Source: Diabrotica undecimpunctata
Lineage: Eukaryota; Arthropoda; Insecta; Coleoptera; Chrysomelidae
NCBI RefSeq assembly: GCF_040954645.1
Contig: NC_092803.1
Span: forward strand, 81,382,263-81,446,262
DNA: 64,000 nucleotides
Reading direction: 5' to 3'
The notes under the pieces were generated by a model. That model was given only the letters and a program-made list of their open reading frames with translations. It did not search any database and was not told the origin of the DNA. Made by a program: the position numbers and the translations under genes. Below, piece by piece: positions 1 through 11,204 of this stretch. The stretch's first letter is position 1, and each line of letters starts with the position of its first letter.

Positions 1-1500
1 CTCGGTCTAGCCGATTTTACCATATTCCTGACACCGCATTGTTTCGGTCCCTAAGATTGTAATCGTCAATGGATTTTAGAGTTCTAATTTCAATTTTGTT
101 CTTATTAGTTTATTGATTGTAGCTATTTCCGCTCTGGTCTCAATCGCATAGCTTATTACTGATTTTATGTATGTCCTGCACATTCTCACTTTACTTAATA
201 TACTTATGTGCTTGTTTCTCCAGATAATATCACGTACGTATCCAGATATCATTGCTACTCTGTTAGTATTTCTGCTTTTTATTTTTTCGTGTCTGTATAG
301 TACTCGCTACAGGTTATCTTCATCCTCCAATATTAGTAAAAGTCACCAACACTTTATTAAAGATAATTTAAGTATTTTCTTCTTTAGTTGTTTTTCTGCT
401 TTAACAAATATATTGGTGTTTATTTCTTTTATAATTGCTCGAATTTCGTAGTCTATATTTCTAGACTTAAATAGTTTAAGGACATCTGCAAGTCTTACTT
501 CACGCCGAAATGCAGTTTTGTTGATTTCAATTAATTGACTTTTCCATTATCTGGCGAATAATGAATATCGCATCAACCATTGACCTATTTAATCAAAAAC
601 CGTGTTGTTTTTACATAATTCCGGTTTTTTCTACTTCGAGCAATATAATTTTGGTCATCAGTTTTATAACAGCGCCTAAGATACTTATCCCGCGATAGTA
701 TTGGGGATATTATTTTTCACCTTTTTTAAATATTTGGATGTTTGTACTTTTTCCACAGGGATTTGATATTTTTTACAGGGTGATTTATAAAATACGCAGT
801 TACTCGGTAACTGTTCTTCACCGCATTTAAGCATTTCGCTTGTTATTCCGTCCAACCCCGGCGCTTTTCGGTTTTGTCATTTCGATTGATATTCACCACT
901 CATTAGTAGTTGTATTTTCGGTATCCCCCAACTGGTATTCCTTTTGATTTATTGTTTAATTTTCAAACAGTTTTTTAAAATGTCTTTCCCATTCAGTTAT
1001 CTATATTTTGAACAACTGTATGTATTTATTGACTGGATTTTTTTTTATTTCTGAGCATATTTTATACTTTTTTCTGTCCTCATGAGAAATCGTGTTCTAT
1101 GTCTGCTGACAATCTTTCCCAGTAACTTTTTCTATAAATTGAATTTTTATATTGACTTAGTTTATTATTATCTTTTAGTCCTCGTATATTGTATTAGTGC
1201 ATCTGTAGTCCAGGTATGATTTTCTCTGCATTTCTGTCAAGGTTTTGACTACATACGTGAACTATGGTATATTATTTGGTTTTCTGGTATTGTTTATTTT
1301 ATTTTCCCGAGTTCTTCTTTAGCAGTTTTTATAATATTTGTTTGCAGTTTGTTCCGTGAGGTCTCTAAATCATCTTTAAGTAAAATTGGTCCTTCTTCTA
1401 TTTTATGTGATAGATTTTTAAGTGTGTGTTGGTAAAGGTATACGTTAAATATGAGTATTAGAATTTACGGCTTTATACTCTTGATTTTGAACGGAATATT
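1..1500 (-). pseudogene. RTE-type LINE remnant (linker and reverse transcriptase)
   Basis: Read on the minus strand this stretch carries a decayed RTE-clade LINE. Going 5' to 3' (high to low coordinates) I see a lysine-rich linker resembling the region between endonuclease and RT, then the RT motif KAPGLDGIT near 820-868, an ISILGAVIKLMTKI block near 650-700 (the usual YRGIS.L block), and NRSMVDAIFIIRQIMEK near 535-580. A C-terminal part follows, with LNDTIWRN-like and ISYAIET-like segments down to the window edge. The frame changes repeatedly and stops are frequent, so it cannot make a protein. RTE LINEs use an AP endonuclease and RT for target-primed insertion. The 5' edge near 1500 abuts another RTE 3' end. 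The family call rests on motif order read by eye. Confidence 0.65.
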
Positions 1501-1529
1501 TTCTAATGATCTTAGACGACACTTGGTTC

Positions 1530-1784
1530 TTCTTCTCAAAGTTCCATCTTGTACCGAAGGTTGGATATCAACTTGGCAATTTTCGCTTTATTTACAATAG
1601 TTCTAAAAAGTTAGATAGAGCCAATGTTAAAACATTCTCTCAGATTTCGCAACCAAGAGGTTCTCCTTTTTTCTCGATCTCTTTCACCTTCAATTGATCC
1701 TCTCATGATAGGTATGTCGAAAATATTCAAGTTTTCGCAGTAAAATAGTTTGAACGACTTCCTAATTTTTGTTAACTCTGCGCA
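1530..1784 (-). pseudogene. RTE LINE 3' terminal fragment
   Basis: The minus strand encodes the C-terminal tail of an RTE LINE in two frames: EVLRRVNKN, then LLRKLEYFRHTYHER, then RTSWLRNLRECFNI, and finally ISNLR followed by the GAGAAGAAGAA-type 3' end near 1535. An internal TAG and a frameshift break it. The same C-terminal pattern (EVLRR, SWLRNIR, VANLR, AAGAAGAAG tail) recurs intact at 8.3-8.6 kb and 16.3-16.7 kb. Its coding sequence runs without interruption into the outer end of the inverted repeat that starts at 1785. Confidence 0.75.
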
Positions 1785-2261
1785 GGACTTCAATATTGGT
1801 AACTCGGTCTATACACGATACACTTGGTAATCAAAAGAATATTAATATCAAAGAATCTTTGACTATAATATACTAAGAATGATTTACAAAAAAATAATTA
1901 AAAATGTGATGCTATGAAACTAAATTAAAAAACAATAATTTAAATGACAAAGAGGTTAAAATATAAGATTGGTGTTGATATAAATAATATAATTAGACAA
2001 TAAAAAACTTCTTAGCATGTGATTGTACACTTCCAATAAACGACGTTATGTCAAATGTATTTTATATTTTTTTAACAAATAAAGTAAAAATCCTATGAGC
2101 TTTAAAATTGGGACAATTAAATAATACCAGTCATGTATCTCATCGTGTTATTATCGGTGGTTCGGGGGGCAGAAGAACATTTGGTAAAGCAAAGGAGCTT
2201 TAAGAAATTTTTTTTGTAATTATATATTAAAGAATTGAAATTTGAAAATTTGACCCTCATT
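1785..2261 (-). repeat. Left arm of a long inverted duplication (LINE scrap plus hAT-like end)
   Basis: This arm is the reverse complement of 7059-7511 over its whole length, with scattered substitutions and small indels. The outermost ~30 bp read IDRVTNIEV on the minus strand, which is RTE LINE coding sequence. The rest is non-coding followed by the 3' part of a hAT-like transposase (TTDNNTMRYMTGII end). The match stops at about 2261, where the two arms diverge abruptly. Confidence 0.85.
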
Positions 2262-2353
2262 TCTTTTGCGACCATGTTTAACATATGAGTGACACAGGTT
2301 ACACGAATTAGATTTGCCTGTATTAGTTTAAGATGTTGGCAGGCGTTAACCAT
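2117..2353 (-). pseudogene. hAT-like transposase fragment
   Basis: A 78-residue minus-strand ORF reads LIRVTCVTHMLNMVAKEMR. This matches the Cys-x-x-His-x-Leu-Asn block common in hAT-superfamily transposases of arthropods, just before the KKNFLKA block. Upstream and downstream parts of a normal transposase are absent. The second copy, within 7059-7250 on the plus strand, is frameshifted. I infer an old, non-autonomous hAT remnant; the exact family cannot be fixed without a search. Confidence 0.55.
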
Positions 2354-2862
2354 ATATAATAGCTAGCAAAATCCAAAAAAAGTTTAAATTGTTTTGTGTT
2401 GATTTACGCCTAGTTTGCCGTGAGGTAAAATTGCGAAAACTATAACTTTATTAATTTAAATTAATATGCCACGATAGCTTAAAGAATGTTTATTTTTTTT
2501 GCTATAGCTATCTTTATACACTCACGTTTGAGTGGGGAATGATACAAAGGGATATATAGGAGGGGTAGTAAAAATCAGTCCCGTATCTAAAATTATACCT
2601 TTTCAATTCATAATGGTCCTTCTCTGAAATTAACAAAAGTGCCAAACGAAAAATGATTCACAAACAATAGCCAAGTTTTTTGTTTACTTTATGGTAAATT
2701 CCATAACTATCTACAAGATAACGATTGCACTTACCGACCTTTAACAGAAAGGTACATATTAAACTATAAATTAAATATTTTAAAGAGATTTCAGGTAAAA
2801 TAGATTTACCAAAGGAACGTCAAAAATTACAGATATATAAACTAACTAGGTAGGTAGCTAGT
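2354..2862. other. Non-coding AT-rich stretch, nothing recognised
   Basis: No reading frame of note, no clear repeat boundary and no RNA gene signal. It separates the hAT-like scrap from the next RTE fragment. Confidence 0.5.
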
Positions 2863-3770
2863 ACCTATCTACAAGCGAAGAAGACATAGAAGATCTACAG
2901 ATTGACGACAACGTAACAATCAAAGAAAAGAATAAATTCAAATACTTGGGGTTTATAATCACGAAAATGGCAACAACAGAGGAAGAAATTAAGCAAAGAT
3001 TAGGACAAACAAGAACAGCATTCCGACAACTTAACTCAGTACGGTGGGATAGACACCTAAATATGAAGATAAAAACACAGATTTATAAAACATTAGTGCC
3101 AAGTATTATGACATATGGGGCTGAAAATTGGATCATAAACAAGAAAAACAGCAGTAAGATAGTAGCAACAGAGATGGAATACCTTCGAAGATTCTGCAGA
3201 GTCACAAGAATGGATAGGAGAAGTAATGACGAAATAAAGCAAAGAATATCAATAGAAACAGACATACTAACATATATAGAACAAAAAAAGACTAAAGTGG
3301 TATGGACATGTAAGAAGAATATTGTTCTGAAGCTATTTTCTTGTGACATTTTAAAGTAGTTACTATTTAAATGGGAATAAGCCACAATTAAAGGTTAAAG
3401 TACGTTTATTGACGTTTCAATTTCCACTTCGGAAATTTTGAGAACGATTTCCGAAGTAGAAATTGAAACGTCAATAAACGTACTTTAACCTTTAATTGTG
3501 GCTGATTCCCATTTAAATAGTAATTAATGTAAGAAGAACTAGCGACAGCAGATGGATAAAGAGAATAACCGAATGGAGCCCCATAGGAAGGAGAAAAAGA
3601 GGACAGCCCCGAAGATCCTGGAGGAACGAAGTAGACGACGCGACGCCATGAGTAAGAGAGGCCTAAACGATGGAGAATGGCACAATAGAGAGAGATGGAA
3701 ACGGTTGAGCGAGAGAAGGCAGTGAAGACTGTAGAATCCCCGTTTGCGCCCAATTCTTACGGTCTAATAA
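2863..3770 (+). pseudogene. RTE LINE 3' part interrupted by a palindromic insert
   Basis: The plus strand encodes the region after the RT active site of an RTE LINE: FKYLGFIITKMATTEEEI, then LVPSIMTYGAENWIINK, then TEMEYLRRFCRVTRMDRR. The frame is cut at ~3319 by a 207-bp insert and resumes at ~3539 with RWIKRITEWSPIGRRKRG, RRSWRNEVDDA and NRERWKRLSERR, ending near 3745. The same protein pattern appears in the longer copy at 51.5-52.2 kb. No endonuclease or RT palm is present, so the copy is 5'-truncated, the usual fate of LINE inserts. Confidence 0.8.
3320..3526. mobile_element. 207-bp palindromic insert with 12-bp target-site duplication
   Basis: ATGTAAGAAGAA occurs at 3308-3319 and again at 3527-3538 and brackets this insert, which splits an RTE coding stretch. 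Inside, 3360-3434 is nearly the perfect reverse complement of 3447-3522, joined by a short ATTTTGAGAACG-type loop. The insert also has a 39-bp single-copy piece at its left end. A related single arm is found at 17238-17335. The arm contains a small hairpin followed by GAAACGTC, as in Penelope-like element termini. I infer a head-to-head pair of Penelope-type tails, but a foldback MITE is an alternative. Confidence 0.8.
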
Positions 3771-3774
3771 GTAA

Positions 3775-5230
3775 ATAAATAAATTAATTACCTAAATGAT
3801 TCATTTTATATAAAAATAGGTTATAAAAATTTAAGTAATACATACATACTTTATTTAAAGAAGTTAAAGTAAGCCAATTTATTTTCTGTCAATTAAGAAC
3901 AGATTTTATTAATGCCCATTATATTATTGGAAAAGATTTTAATGGTTTTAGGGTCTTACTATTTTAATTACCAAGAACTTAATCTTTATTTAAGTAGAAT
4001 TAGAATAATAAATTTCAAACTACCTATATAGGGGAAAATATTAGTGAAATATACTTTCATTATTAGTATATCTATAGGTAAAAAGCATTTAGATTAAATG
4101 AAATAAAAATATGGCATTTAAACCATTTAAATTATTTAATTTTCCTACATTATCAAAACTAAATTATGCTTTTAGTACCCTCGCGTGAGCTTGTTTCCGC
4201 TGGTGTAATTCGGATTTTTAAAAATACTATTTTGCAATATTTCCTATTTTAAAGCTCAGGATTTATCGTTTATCCATAAAAAAATAAAAAAAAAATCTGA
4301 CGTAATGAAAATCCGTAATTATTATTCGATAAATATTCAATATTCAATTTTAATTTGTTACCCCTAATTTATTATAATAATAAAATTCAAATAGAGAAAA
4401 AATGTTGGTAAAATAAATTGTATATCTAAGAATATCATTTTAATGTCTATAATACAGTGATATGATATCTTTTAATATCTTCCCATGTTCTACTGACCAA
4501 ATAGATTTGGAGTTATACCTAGAAAACTGATAATTTCTGCTTTTTAGTCAAATATTTTCCAAAACTTCTATAAAACTGCTCCGGTTTTAGCTAGATAGAA
4601 AGGAGGCGGGTCAACTATATGAGTCTATAGTCTAAAAAACTTAAGATTTTAGTAAAGACGAAAACGTTCGCAAATTGTCTGTAAGTTGGTTTTTTAATCT
4701 TTACAGAAGAGAGAAGTAGGTACTATTGTACATTGAACCTAATTGGTTTAAGTATCGCCACTTAGCTAAGAAGCCGATTATGTAAGAAGAAACTACCACA
4801 TATGTCTATACTTTTAAATCATCTTATACTATTTCATAAAAGTCTAATAACATTTATCTTTTATCTTTCAAAATGTTAATAAACCCTTACAATAAAGACA
4901 TAGATTTCTTGGTTATTATCTTCAATGCGACTACGTTTACCATATTTGTCCAAAAAAGGCGAAAACCAGCTTTGTTATTACTGACTATAAATATATCTTA
5001 AAAGATTCTTGATTATTTTCTGTTTTAATGAAAAGATATTTCATCAGTTGCACAAACATGATATATTGTAATTTAGTCCTGCTTTTGAACGGCACTTTCG
5101 AACTAAATATGACTAGAAGTTTGAATATTATTAAATAGATAGAAAGCCGGGTCCAAACTATGTAAAAAACATGTTAATAACAAAGTTGTACAACTGTGTT
5201 CTGTAACTTGTTATAATATAAGTATCCCGA
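3775..5230. other. AT-rich non-coding stretch, nothing recognised
   Basis: No ORF with family resemblance, no terminal repeats and no tandem array. It may hold diverged transposon DNA beyond recognition by eye. Confidence 0.5.
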
Positions 5231-5520
5231 CTATATATCAAAAAACAAAACAACAAAATTCAGATAACATTTGCAGCATTTTAGCTGGATAGCTGGTAGA
5301 TAGGCAGTATATAAAACGGCGTCATACGTAGAGGATGCCGTCACAGCAGCAGCAGCTTGTGTAATTTTGTGAAGGCGATACCGCCGTGTTAAACGAAGAT
5401 TTTGGGTGCGGCCTTTATTGGCAGCTCGAGCAAAATAAAGTAATACAGCTCTTTTAGCTGATCTGGAAAGAGATGACATAGCCCCATCGACAGGAGGCAA
5501 TATGTCTAATGTGATGGCAA
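5231..5520 (-). CDS. Unrecognised small ORF
   Basis: A minus-strand ORF of about 89 residues from an ATG near 5479 (open further upstream to ~5520). It has an Arg-rich middle (NLRLTRRYRLHK) followed by an alanine run and hydrophobic end. I do not recognise it. It lies downstream, on the same strand, of the Harbinger nuclease scrap at 6.25-6.52 kb, so it could be an unrecognised piece of that element. It may equally be a chance ORF. Confidence 0.2.
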
Positions 5521-5822
5521 TTTTAAAATCTTCTTAGGAATAAAAAGTTCTGATTTTGAATTTCTCATAAATGAAATCGGTCATAAAGTTAGGCAGGAAA
5601 AACAACATTTCGAGATGCAATTCCAGTAAGAGAAATATTAGCAGTTACGATAAGATCCTCAGCAAGTAAAGATTCCTGCCAAAGTTTAAGCTATTTATTT
5701 AAATTTTTTAAGCAAAGTATTTTGAAAATTGCGCCAAGTTTGTGACGCTCTCACTGATTGTTTAAGAGACAGAATCAAAGTAAGTATATTCTTTAAACTT
5801 TTTATTCATTGTTTTAGAGAGA

Positions 5823-6110
5823 AAGTAACATTTTTGTAAAATTTAATTTTTCAGTATTATCTTCTGCATCTGTGCATGATTGCGTGTCAGTGTCTATTTG
5901 GATTGATGTAGCTAGAGAAGTAGCAAATCTAAGTATAGTAGATGGAATGTAAAAAGGCTCAGATGTATTGTATGAATGAATGCCTGTGGGAGTAGCTGGT
6001 GAAGTAGTGTGTATCTGTGTAGCGAAAGAAGTGGCGAATGTTCCAGGTTGTACGTTTGAACACTCTGCTATGTAGAGAATATTATGTATGCCAAAGTTTC
6101 GCAGGAGGTT
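5823..6110 (-). CDS. Ser/Thr-rich open frame without start codon
   Basis: The minus strand is open for roughly 95 codons, reading TSFATQIHTTSPATPTGIHS and QIDTDTQSCTDAEDNTEKL. Such a Ser/Thr/Pro-rich, acidic composition is typical of the linker that follows MADF domains in PIF/Harbinger accessory proteins. I see no MADF domain directly upstream and no ATG in a sensible place, so it would have to be an exon or a scrap. Low certainty. Confidence 0.25.
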
Positions 6111-6126
6111 GCTACGTCATATTCAC

Positions 6127-6128
6127 TA

Positions 6129-6195
<67 letters not shown>
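6127..6195. repeat. (TA)n microsatellite
   Basis: About 69 bp of alternating TA with a single TATATG interruption near its left end. A direct repeat of GGAAGTGATA follows at ~6205 and ~6234. Confidence 0.95.
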
Positions 6196-6199
<4 letters not shown>

Positions 6200-6244
6200 C
6201 ACGGAAGTGATAAATAATTAGGACTTTTGTACGGAAGTGATACC

Positions 6245-6520
6245 TCTCCTTTTTAAAAATACTTTTTGGTTTGATATGTATGGCTTCGTTAAATGTAGCA
6301 TTTTTTTTTAACTAAAGGTGAAATTAAATTTAAAACATATTTAAACTGAATCCTATTCATTCCAAAATATCCATAATATTTTTCATCGTCATCAATTAAT
6401 TCTCTGTATAAAGTCCAGTATTCACATTCCTTCTTCCTTTCTCTTAGCATTGGATGTACTTCAAAACTTCTTTTAAACACAGTTTTTCATTTTTCATCGT
6501 TAAGTAGAAGAGCAATTGCA
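6245..6520 (-). pseudogene. PIF/Harbinger nuclease, N-terminal fragment
   Basis: The minus-strand ORF (6480-6289) reads RSFEVHPMLRERKKECEYWT, then LYRELIDDDEKYYGYFGMNR, then FKYVLNLISPLVKKK. This is the conserved N-terminal block of Harbinger-type DDE nucleases (W/FxVHP, LRxDEEKFxxYFRM, FxxLLxLI). A frameshift at the poly-A run near 6300 continues into FNEAIHIKPK, the counterpart of the usual REAIxPEEKL. Upstream, IALLLNDEK fits the family leader. The catalytic DDE core is missing. Harbinger elements encode a nuclease plus a MADF/Myb-like partner; a MADF ORF lies at 10.9 kb on the same strand. Confidence 0.75.
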
Positions 6521-7058
6521 CACAATTTTTGTCAAGAAAAGCGAGATCATACCTTCACCGAACCAAACTGAAACGTTCTATGTATGAAAATGTGAACGCG
6601 CAGTCCAATTGCTGGAGTGGAAACGCTACGTGCCAGAAACTAAACGTGCACGATAATATATGCCGCGACCTATAGGTGTACGTGCAATAGTTTCAGCTTC
6701 AGTTTTTTCTTGATGTTTTTTTTTATAATTTTGCATCTTTTATTTGGCTGTAATCTCTCTTCTTACTGTAAAACCAACAATTTGAATTATAGTTACATGC
6801 CTAATAGAAATTCATTTAATGTAATCAATTGGCAAACAATATTTATGTATGTACAGAGTCAAGCAGCGAGGATTAAACACAGCCTTATTTTTGACTTTCT
6901 TTGTATTTTTATAAAAAACGAAAATATAAAAATATAAAAATTTAACACTATATATAATAACAATAATAACAGAATATAAAAATGTTAGTTAGAAAACAAT
7001 TAAACTTTAAACAAAAGAGCAACTACGTGTAAGTATGTAGTCGAGTTTATACTCTGCC

Positions 7059-7511
7059 AATGATGGTCAAATTTTCAGATTTCCAATTCTTTATTAAATA
7101 ATTACAAAAAAAATTTCTTAAAGCTCCTTTGCTTTACCAAATGTCCTCCTGTCAGCCGAACCACCGATAATAACACGATGGAATACATGGCTGGTATTAT
7201 TTAATAGTCCCAATTTTAAAGCTCATAGGGTTTTTACTTTATTCGTTAAAAAATATAAAATACATTTTACATAAAGTCCTTTATAAGAAGTGTAAAATCA
7301 CATGCAAAGAAGATTTTTATTGTATAATTATATTATTATATCAACACCAATCTTATAATATAATATAAGTTAAAATATTATTTTAATTATATTTTTAAAT
7401 ATTTTTTTGTAAATAATTCTTAGTATATTATAGTCAAAGATTCTTTGATATTAATATTCTTTTGATTACCAAGTGTATCGTGTATAGACCGAGTTACCAA
7501 TATTGAAGTCC
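7059..7511 (+). repeat. Right arm of the long inverted duplication
   Basis: Reverse complement of 1785-2261. It begins within a frameshifted hAT-like transposase tail (VKFSDFQFFIK) and ends CCAATATTGAAGTCC. That end still reads IDRVTNIEV in the RTE frame but then joins directly to QKCYDQQKD, which is the start of the RT palm rather than the next residues of the C-terminus. The joint therefore connects two different places of an RTE LINE. Confidence 0.85.
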
Positions 7512-8645
7512 AAAAATGCTACGACCAACAGAAAGATATATTTATATGCTTTATAGACTTCGAAAAAGCATTTGATAGAGTAAGACACGACCTACTATTA
7601 GAACGTTTGCAAGAAGTCGGTTTAGATGGAAAAGACATCAAGTTCTTAAAAAACTTGTACTGGAACCAAAACGCCAGAGTTAGGATCGAAGGTTCCACAT
7701 CCGCAGAAGTAGAAATTAGGAGGGGAGTTAGACAGGGCGAGTTAGTTCTGTCGCCTTTGCTGTTTAATCTTTACTCCGAGTTTCTATTTAAAGAAGCATT
7801 GGAGGATTCCAAGGATGGAGTCAATGTGAATGGCGTAAATATCAACAGTATCAGATACGCCAATGATACAGTGTTAATTGCGGATTCCGACTTAGGTCTA
7901 CAACGACTCATCGACAAGACCAACTCGACCTGTGAGCAATTTTGTATGAAAATAAACATTAAAAAAACCAAAGTGATGTCAATCCGAAAAAACCAAAACG
8001 TACCTCAACCTTGCACAATAAATGGGCACATTTTAGAACAGGTCAACAGATTTAAGTACCTGGGATGTTGGATCGATAGCAGCCTAAATCCTGATCTAGA
8101 AATAAGATCGAGAATAGAACAGGCCAGAAAATCTTTAGAAAAAATAAAAAAACTGCTTTGTGATTCTCGAATAAAACTCGAAATTCGACTACGTTTACCA
8201 AAATGCTACGTCTGGTCGACTCTTCTATATGCAGTTGAAACGTGGACCCTTAAAACATCAACCGTAAATAAATTGGAGGCCTTTGAAATGTGGATCTACT
8301 GGAGAATACTCAAAATTTCATGGACATCGCATACCTCAAACGAAGAAGTGCTGCATAGAATAGGCAAGGAAAGAGAACTTTTTAACACAGTAAAAGTTAG
8401 AAAAACATCATACCTAGGCCACATACTGAGAAATAATAAGTAACAATATGCCCAACTTATAGTGAAAGGAAAAATCGAGTGAAAGAGAGACCTAGGAAGG
8501 AAAAGACTATCGTGGCTCAGAAACATCCGACAATGGATAGGGCTAAATTTTGAACAGCTAATAAGAACAGCTGAAGATAGAGAAGAGTTTAAAATTGTAG
8601 TAGCCAACCTCCATTAAGGAGAGGGCACTTTAAGAAGAAGAAGAA
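7512..8645 (+). pseudogene. RTE LINE: RT palm to 3' end
   Basis: The frame is open from 7512 to 8443 and shows FICFIDFEKAFDRVRHDLL (first catalytic Asp), RRGVRQGELVLSPLLFNLYS, RYANDTVLIADSD, NRFKYLGCWIDSS, ETWTLKTSTVNKLEAFEMWI and KISWTSHTSNEEVLHRIGKE. After an in-frame TAA at 8441 the same frame continues with GKIE, SWLRNIRQWIG and REEFKIVVANLH to about 8617, followed by an AAGAAGAAGAAGA tail. The catalytic YADD is YAND here, so the RT would be inactive as written. The endonuclease is missing because the copy starts at the inverted-repeat joint. Confidence 0.9.
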
Positions 8646-9670
8646 GATTAATAATATAAACATTTTAAGTTTGTTTATGTAACACAGATGCGTATTTCTT
8701 TGGTATTTCTGTCATCGTGATGCCGCTTAATATTGCGCGTCAAATAAATATCCACTTAGGTTGGTGTTGCAAGGAAGAGAATTCTCTTCTTTGCAAGTAG
8801 TATTGCAAGGAAGAGAATTACATCACTCGACGATAGATTGCGGAAGCAGTGAGTCATTATTTGAGTCCGGATTTTTCTTTAATATAGTGTAAAGTTAGTG
8901 AGCAGTTAATAGTTACAGTTAAGTTTGGATTGAGATTTAAAAGAAATAGCTTGTGGGTGTAGTCTTCTAAGCCGGCAAATTTTTTCGATTTGAAAGGTGA
9001 ATTTGTACTCAAAATGCAATCTGTCAGTTTTTGATGAGTTAATCACCAAGTTGTTCGTGCTATGTTTTATCTGACAGATTTGTAAGACGGAGTTTCTAAC
9101 AATTTGAGAGGTCCACTTGGTTTTAAGAAGAAGTTAAATGGCCAAGTTTTGAAGATTGCATTTAATTGTCATCCAGGATAATCCGATGCCCGTACTAGTG
9201 TCTAACTTCCAAAGAATTGTCTATTTGTGTTAACTAATCACTACAGACCAATTTGCAGCTTGTGTGGAAGACAATTGTGTTTGATTTGAGTGTTTTGGTA
9301 CAATTCCAATCCCAAAAACTTCTTAAAAGCAATAACAGCAAGAGTGATATGAGGTACTTTTTGTTAAAATTTTTATAAGTAAAAATAGACATTTTTCATT
9401 AATAAAAAAAATTTTGCTTTTATGACAAACTAAAATTATAAATAATTTGAATTGTTTTGTTTAAAGGTTAACCTCAATGTAAGCTCCGTTGAAAAATCTA
9501 GATATTTTCATTTTTAATAACAATTATTTTAATTCCTACAAGTATCGCCCAACATCTGGAGCTTGTTACAAATGTAAATCGTTACAAATAGCTCCATTGT
9601 AAGTTTTGTTGATAAATTTTGTTAATATTATTTGTAATAACTGTTAATGTGAAGTAATAATAAATATGTA
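8646..9670. other. Unassigned stretch with a small palindrome
   Basis: No convincing coding sequence. At 8767-8796 an imperfect 30-bp palindrome (TTGCAAGGAAGAGAATTC then its complement) is followed at 8803-8819 by a direct repeat of one arm. An AAGCTCC-GTTG motif recurs loosely at ~9480 and ~9590. Meaning unknown. Confidence 0.4.
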
Positions 9671-9975
9671 ATGTTTTTCTCTAAACCAGCAGTTGTAGAA
9701 TTATTTCCGTTAAAAATATTTTCACTTTTAACATTATTTTTGGAAAGAAAAGCCTTTCTTTCCATCCAGCGAGAAGATTTTTTTAAACGGCGTTCAAATT
9801 TAAATAGTTTAGGAACCTTCTTGTGTGTTTGTTGTCTAGGAAATCTTTGTAAGTATTTTTTTTATTTCTTTGTATTTACCCCATCTAGTTCCTCCATTAT
9901 TCACTTTCTTACGACCCAGCTTTCGGTTTGTTTGCTTACCCTATCTCCAGTCCAGTAATTGCTCAGTCCCCACTT

Positions 9976-10260
9976 TCAACCCCCTATAAGTGATACCCAA
10001 TATGGTAGGCAAAATATAACCGTTATACCGTTTGTAAATATAAGTTGCCAAGGCCGTTTATCTGATGGCGGAGTATTTTCTAATACAACATTTAAACAGT
10101 TACTTGAAACCTCTTCCTTAAATCTCTTATCAATAAAAGTTTTACCAGAAAGATAAACCAATGCTTTTTGAGCCCACAAAGGCAGGTTGCTATCTTTACA
10201 ATTTTCTTCGAAGGGGTAGATAAACTTTATTCTACTGTCCACCAGGAACTGTTGATTCAG
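9976..10260 (-). CDS. Unrecognised ORF, possible exon
   Basis: The minus strand is open for about 95 codons and reads FIYPFEENCKDSNLPLWAQK, FIDKRFKEEVSSNCLN and NTPPSDKRPWQLIF. Its composition looks more like a folded protein than most frames here. No ATG begins the ORF (the first candidate is GTG at 10242). An AG at ~10249 preceded by pyrimidines and a GT at ~10022 could be splice sites, which would make it an internal exon. The LP..A, acidic-aromatic and W-V-x-L pattern is vaguely reminiscent of extended Tudor folds, but I do not claim that. It could be an exon, a decayed transposon ORF or chance. Confidence 0.3.
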   Translation of the reverse strand: MNQQFLVDSRIKFIYPFEENCKDSNLPLWAQKALVYLSGKTFIDKRFKEEVSSNCLNVVLENTPPSDKRPWQLIFTNGITVIFCLPYWVSLIGG

Positions 10261-10455
10261 CGGACACGCTCACGGGAGAACTAATATCTAATACATGGAG
10301 AGCGAAGGTGAGCCAAATGGTACTTGGCTAAGACTTAAAAGGATTACTAGAAAAACCACTGCGCTACCTAAAGAAATACGCGAGGATTTTTTGTTTGTTC
10401 TTTACCAGTGAAGACGGGAAAGTGCCGTGGCAGAATAATTTTAGTGTAAAATTTA

Positions 10456-10925
<470 letters not shown>

Positions 10926-11204
10926 TCATCTCAGCTTTTCCTTTTCTTCAAATATCGCTGAAACTACCCAATCAGCATGCATATATTTTTTTTCAACTTC
11001 AATTGTATCTGTTTTCATTTCTGCGGCTATTTTAGTCCATGCGTCGTGTTTTTTATTTCTGTTTTTAAAATCCATAAATGTATGATTCCATAATCCTCGT
11101 TGCTCACAAAATAGCTCAATTAAATGAGTAGTTAGTTCTTTCGACCATTCCATCGCGTAAATAAGTCCACGTGAACAGAGCAAGGAAAAATTTAGCAAAA
11201 ACAC
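10926..11204 (-). CDS. MADF-domain ORF, probably Harbinger accessory DNA-binding protein
   Basis: The 92-residue minus-strand ORF contains a MADF (Myb/SANT-like) domain: WSKELTTHLIELFCEQRGLW, then HTFMDFKNRNKKHDAWTKIA, then EMKTDTIEVEKKYMHADWV. The likely start is the Met at residue 17 (~11156), which opens the domain directly. MADF proteins in insects are either BESS-type transcription factors or the DNA-binding partner encoded by PIF/Harbinger transposons. The ORF ends right after the domain (FEEKEKLR, stop), so it is either a first exon or truncated. A Harbinger nuclease scrap on the same strand at 6.3 kb favours a transposon origin, but they need not be one element. Confidence 0.65.
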   Translation of the reverse strand: MFLLNFSLLCSRGLIYAMEWSKELTTHLIELFCEQRGLWNHTFMDFKNRNKKHDAWTKIAAEMKTDTIEVEKKYMHADWVVSAIFEEKEKLR

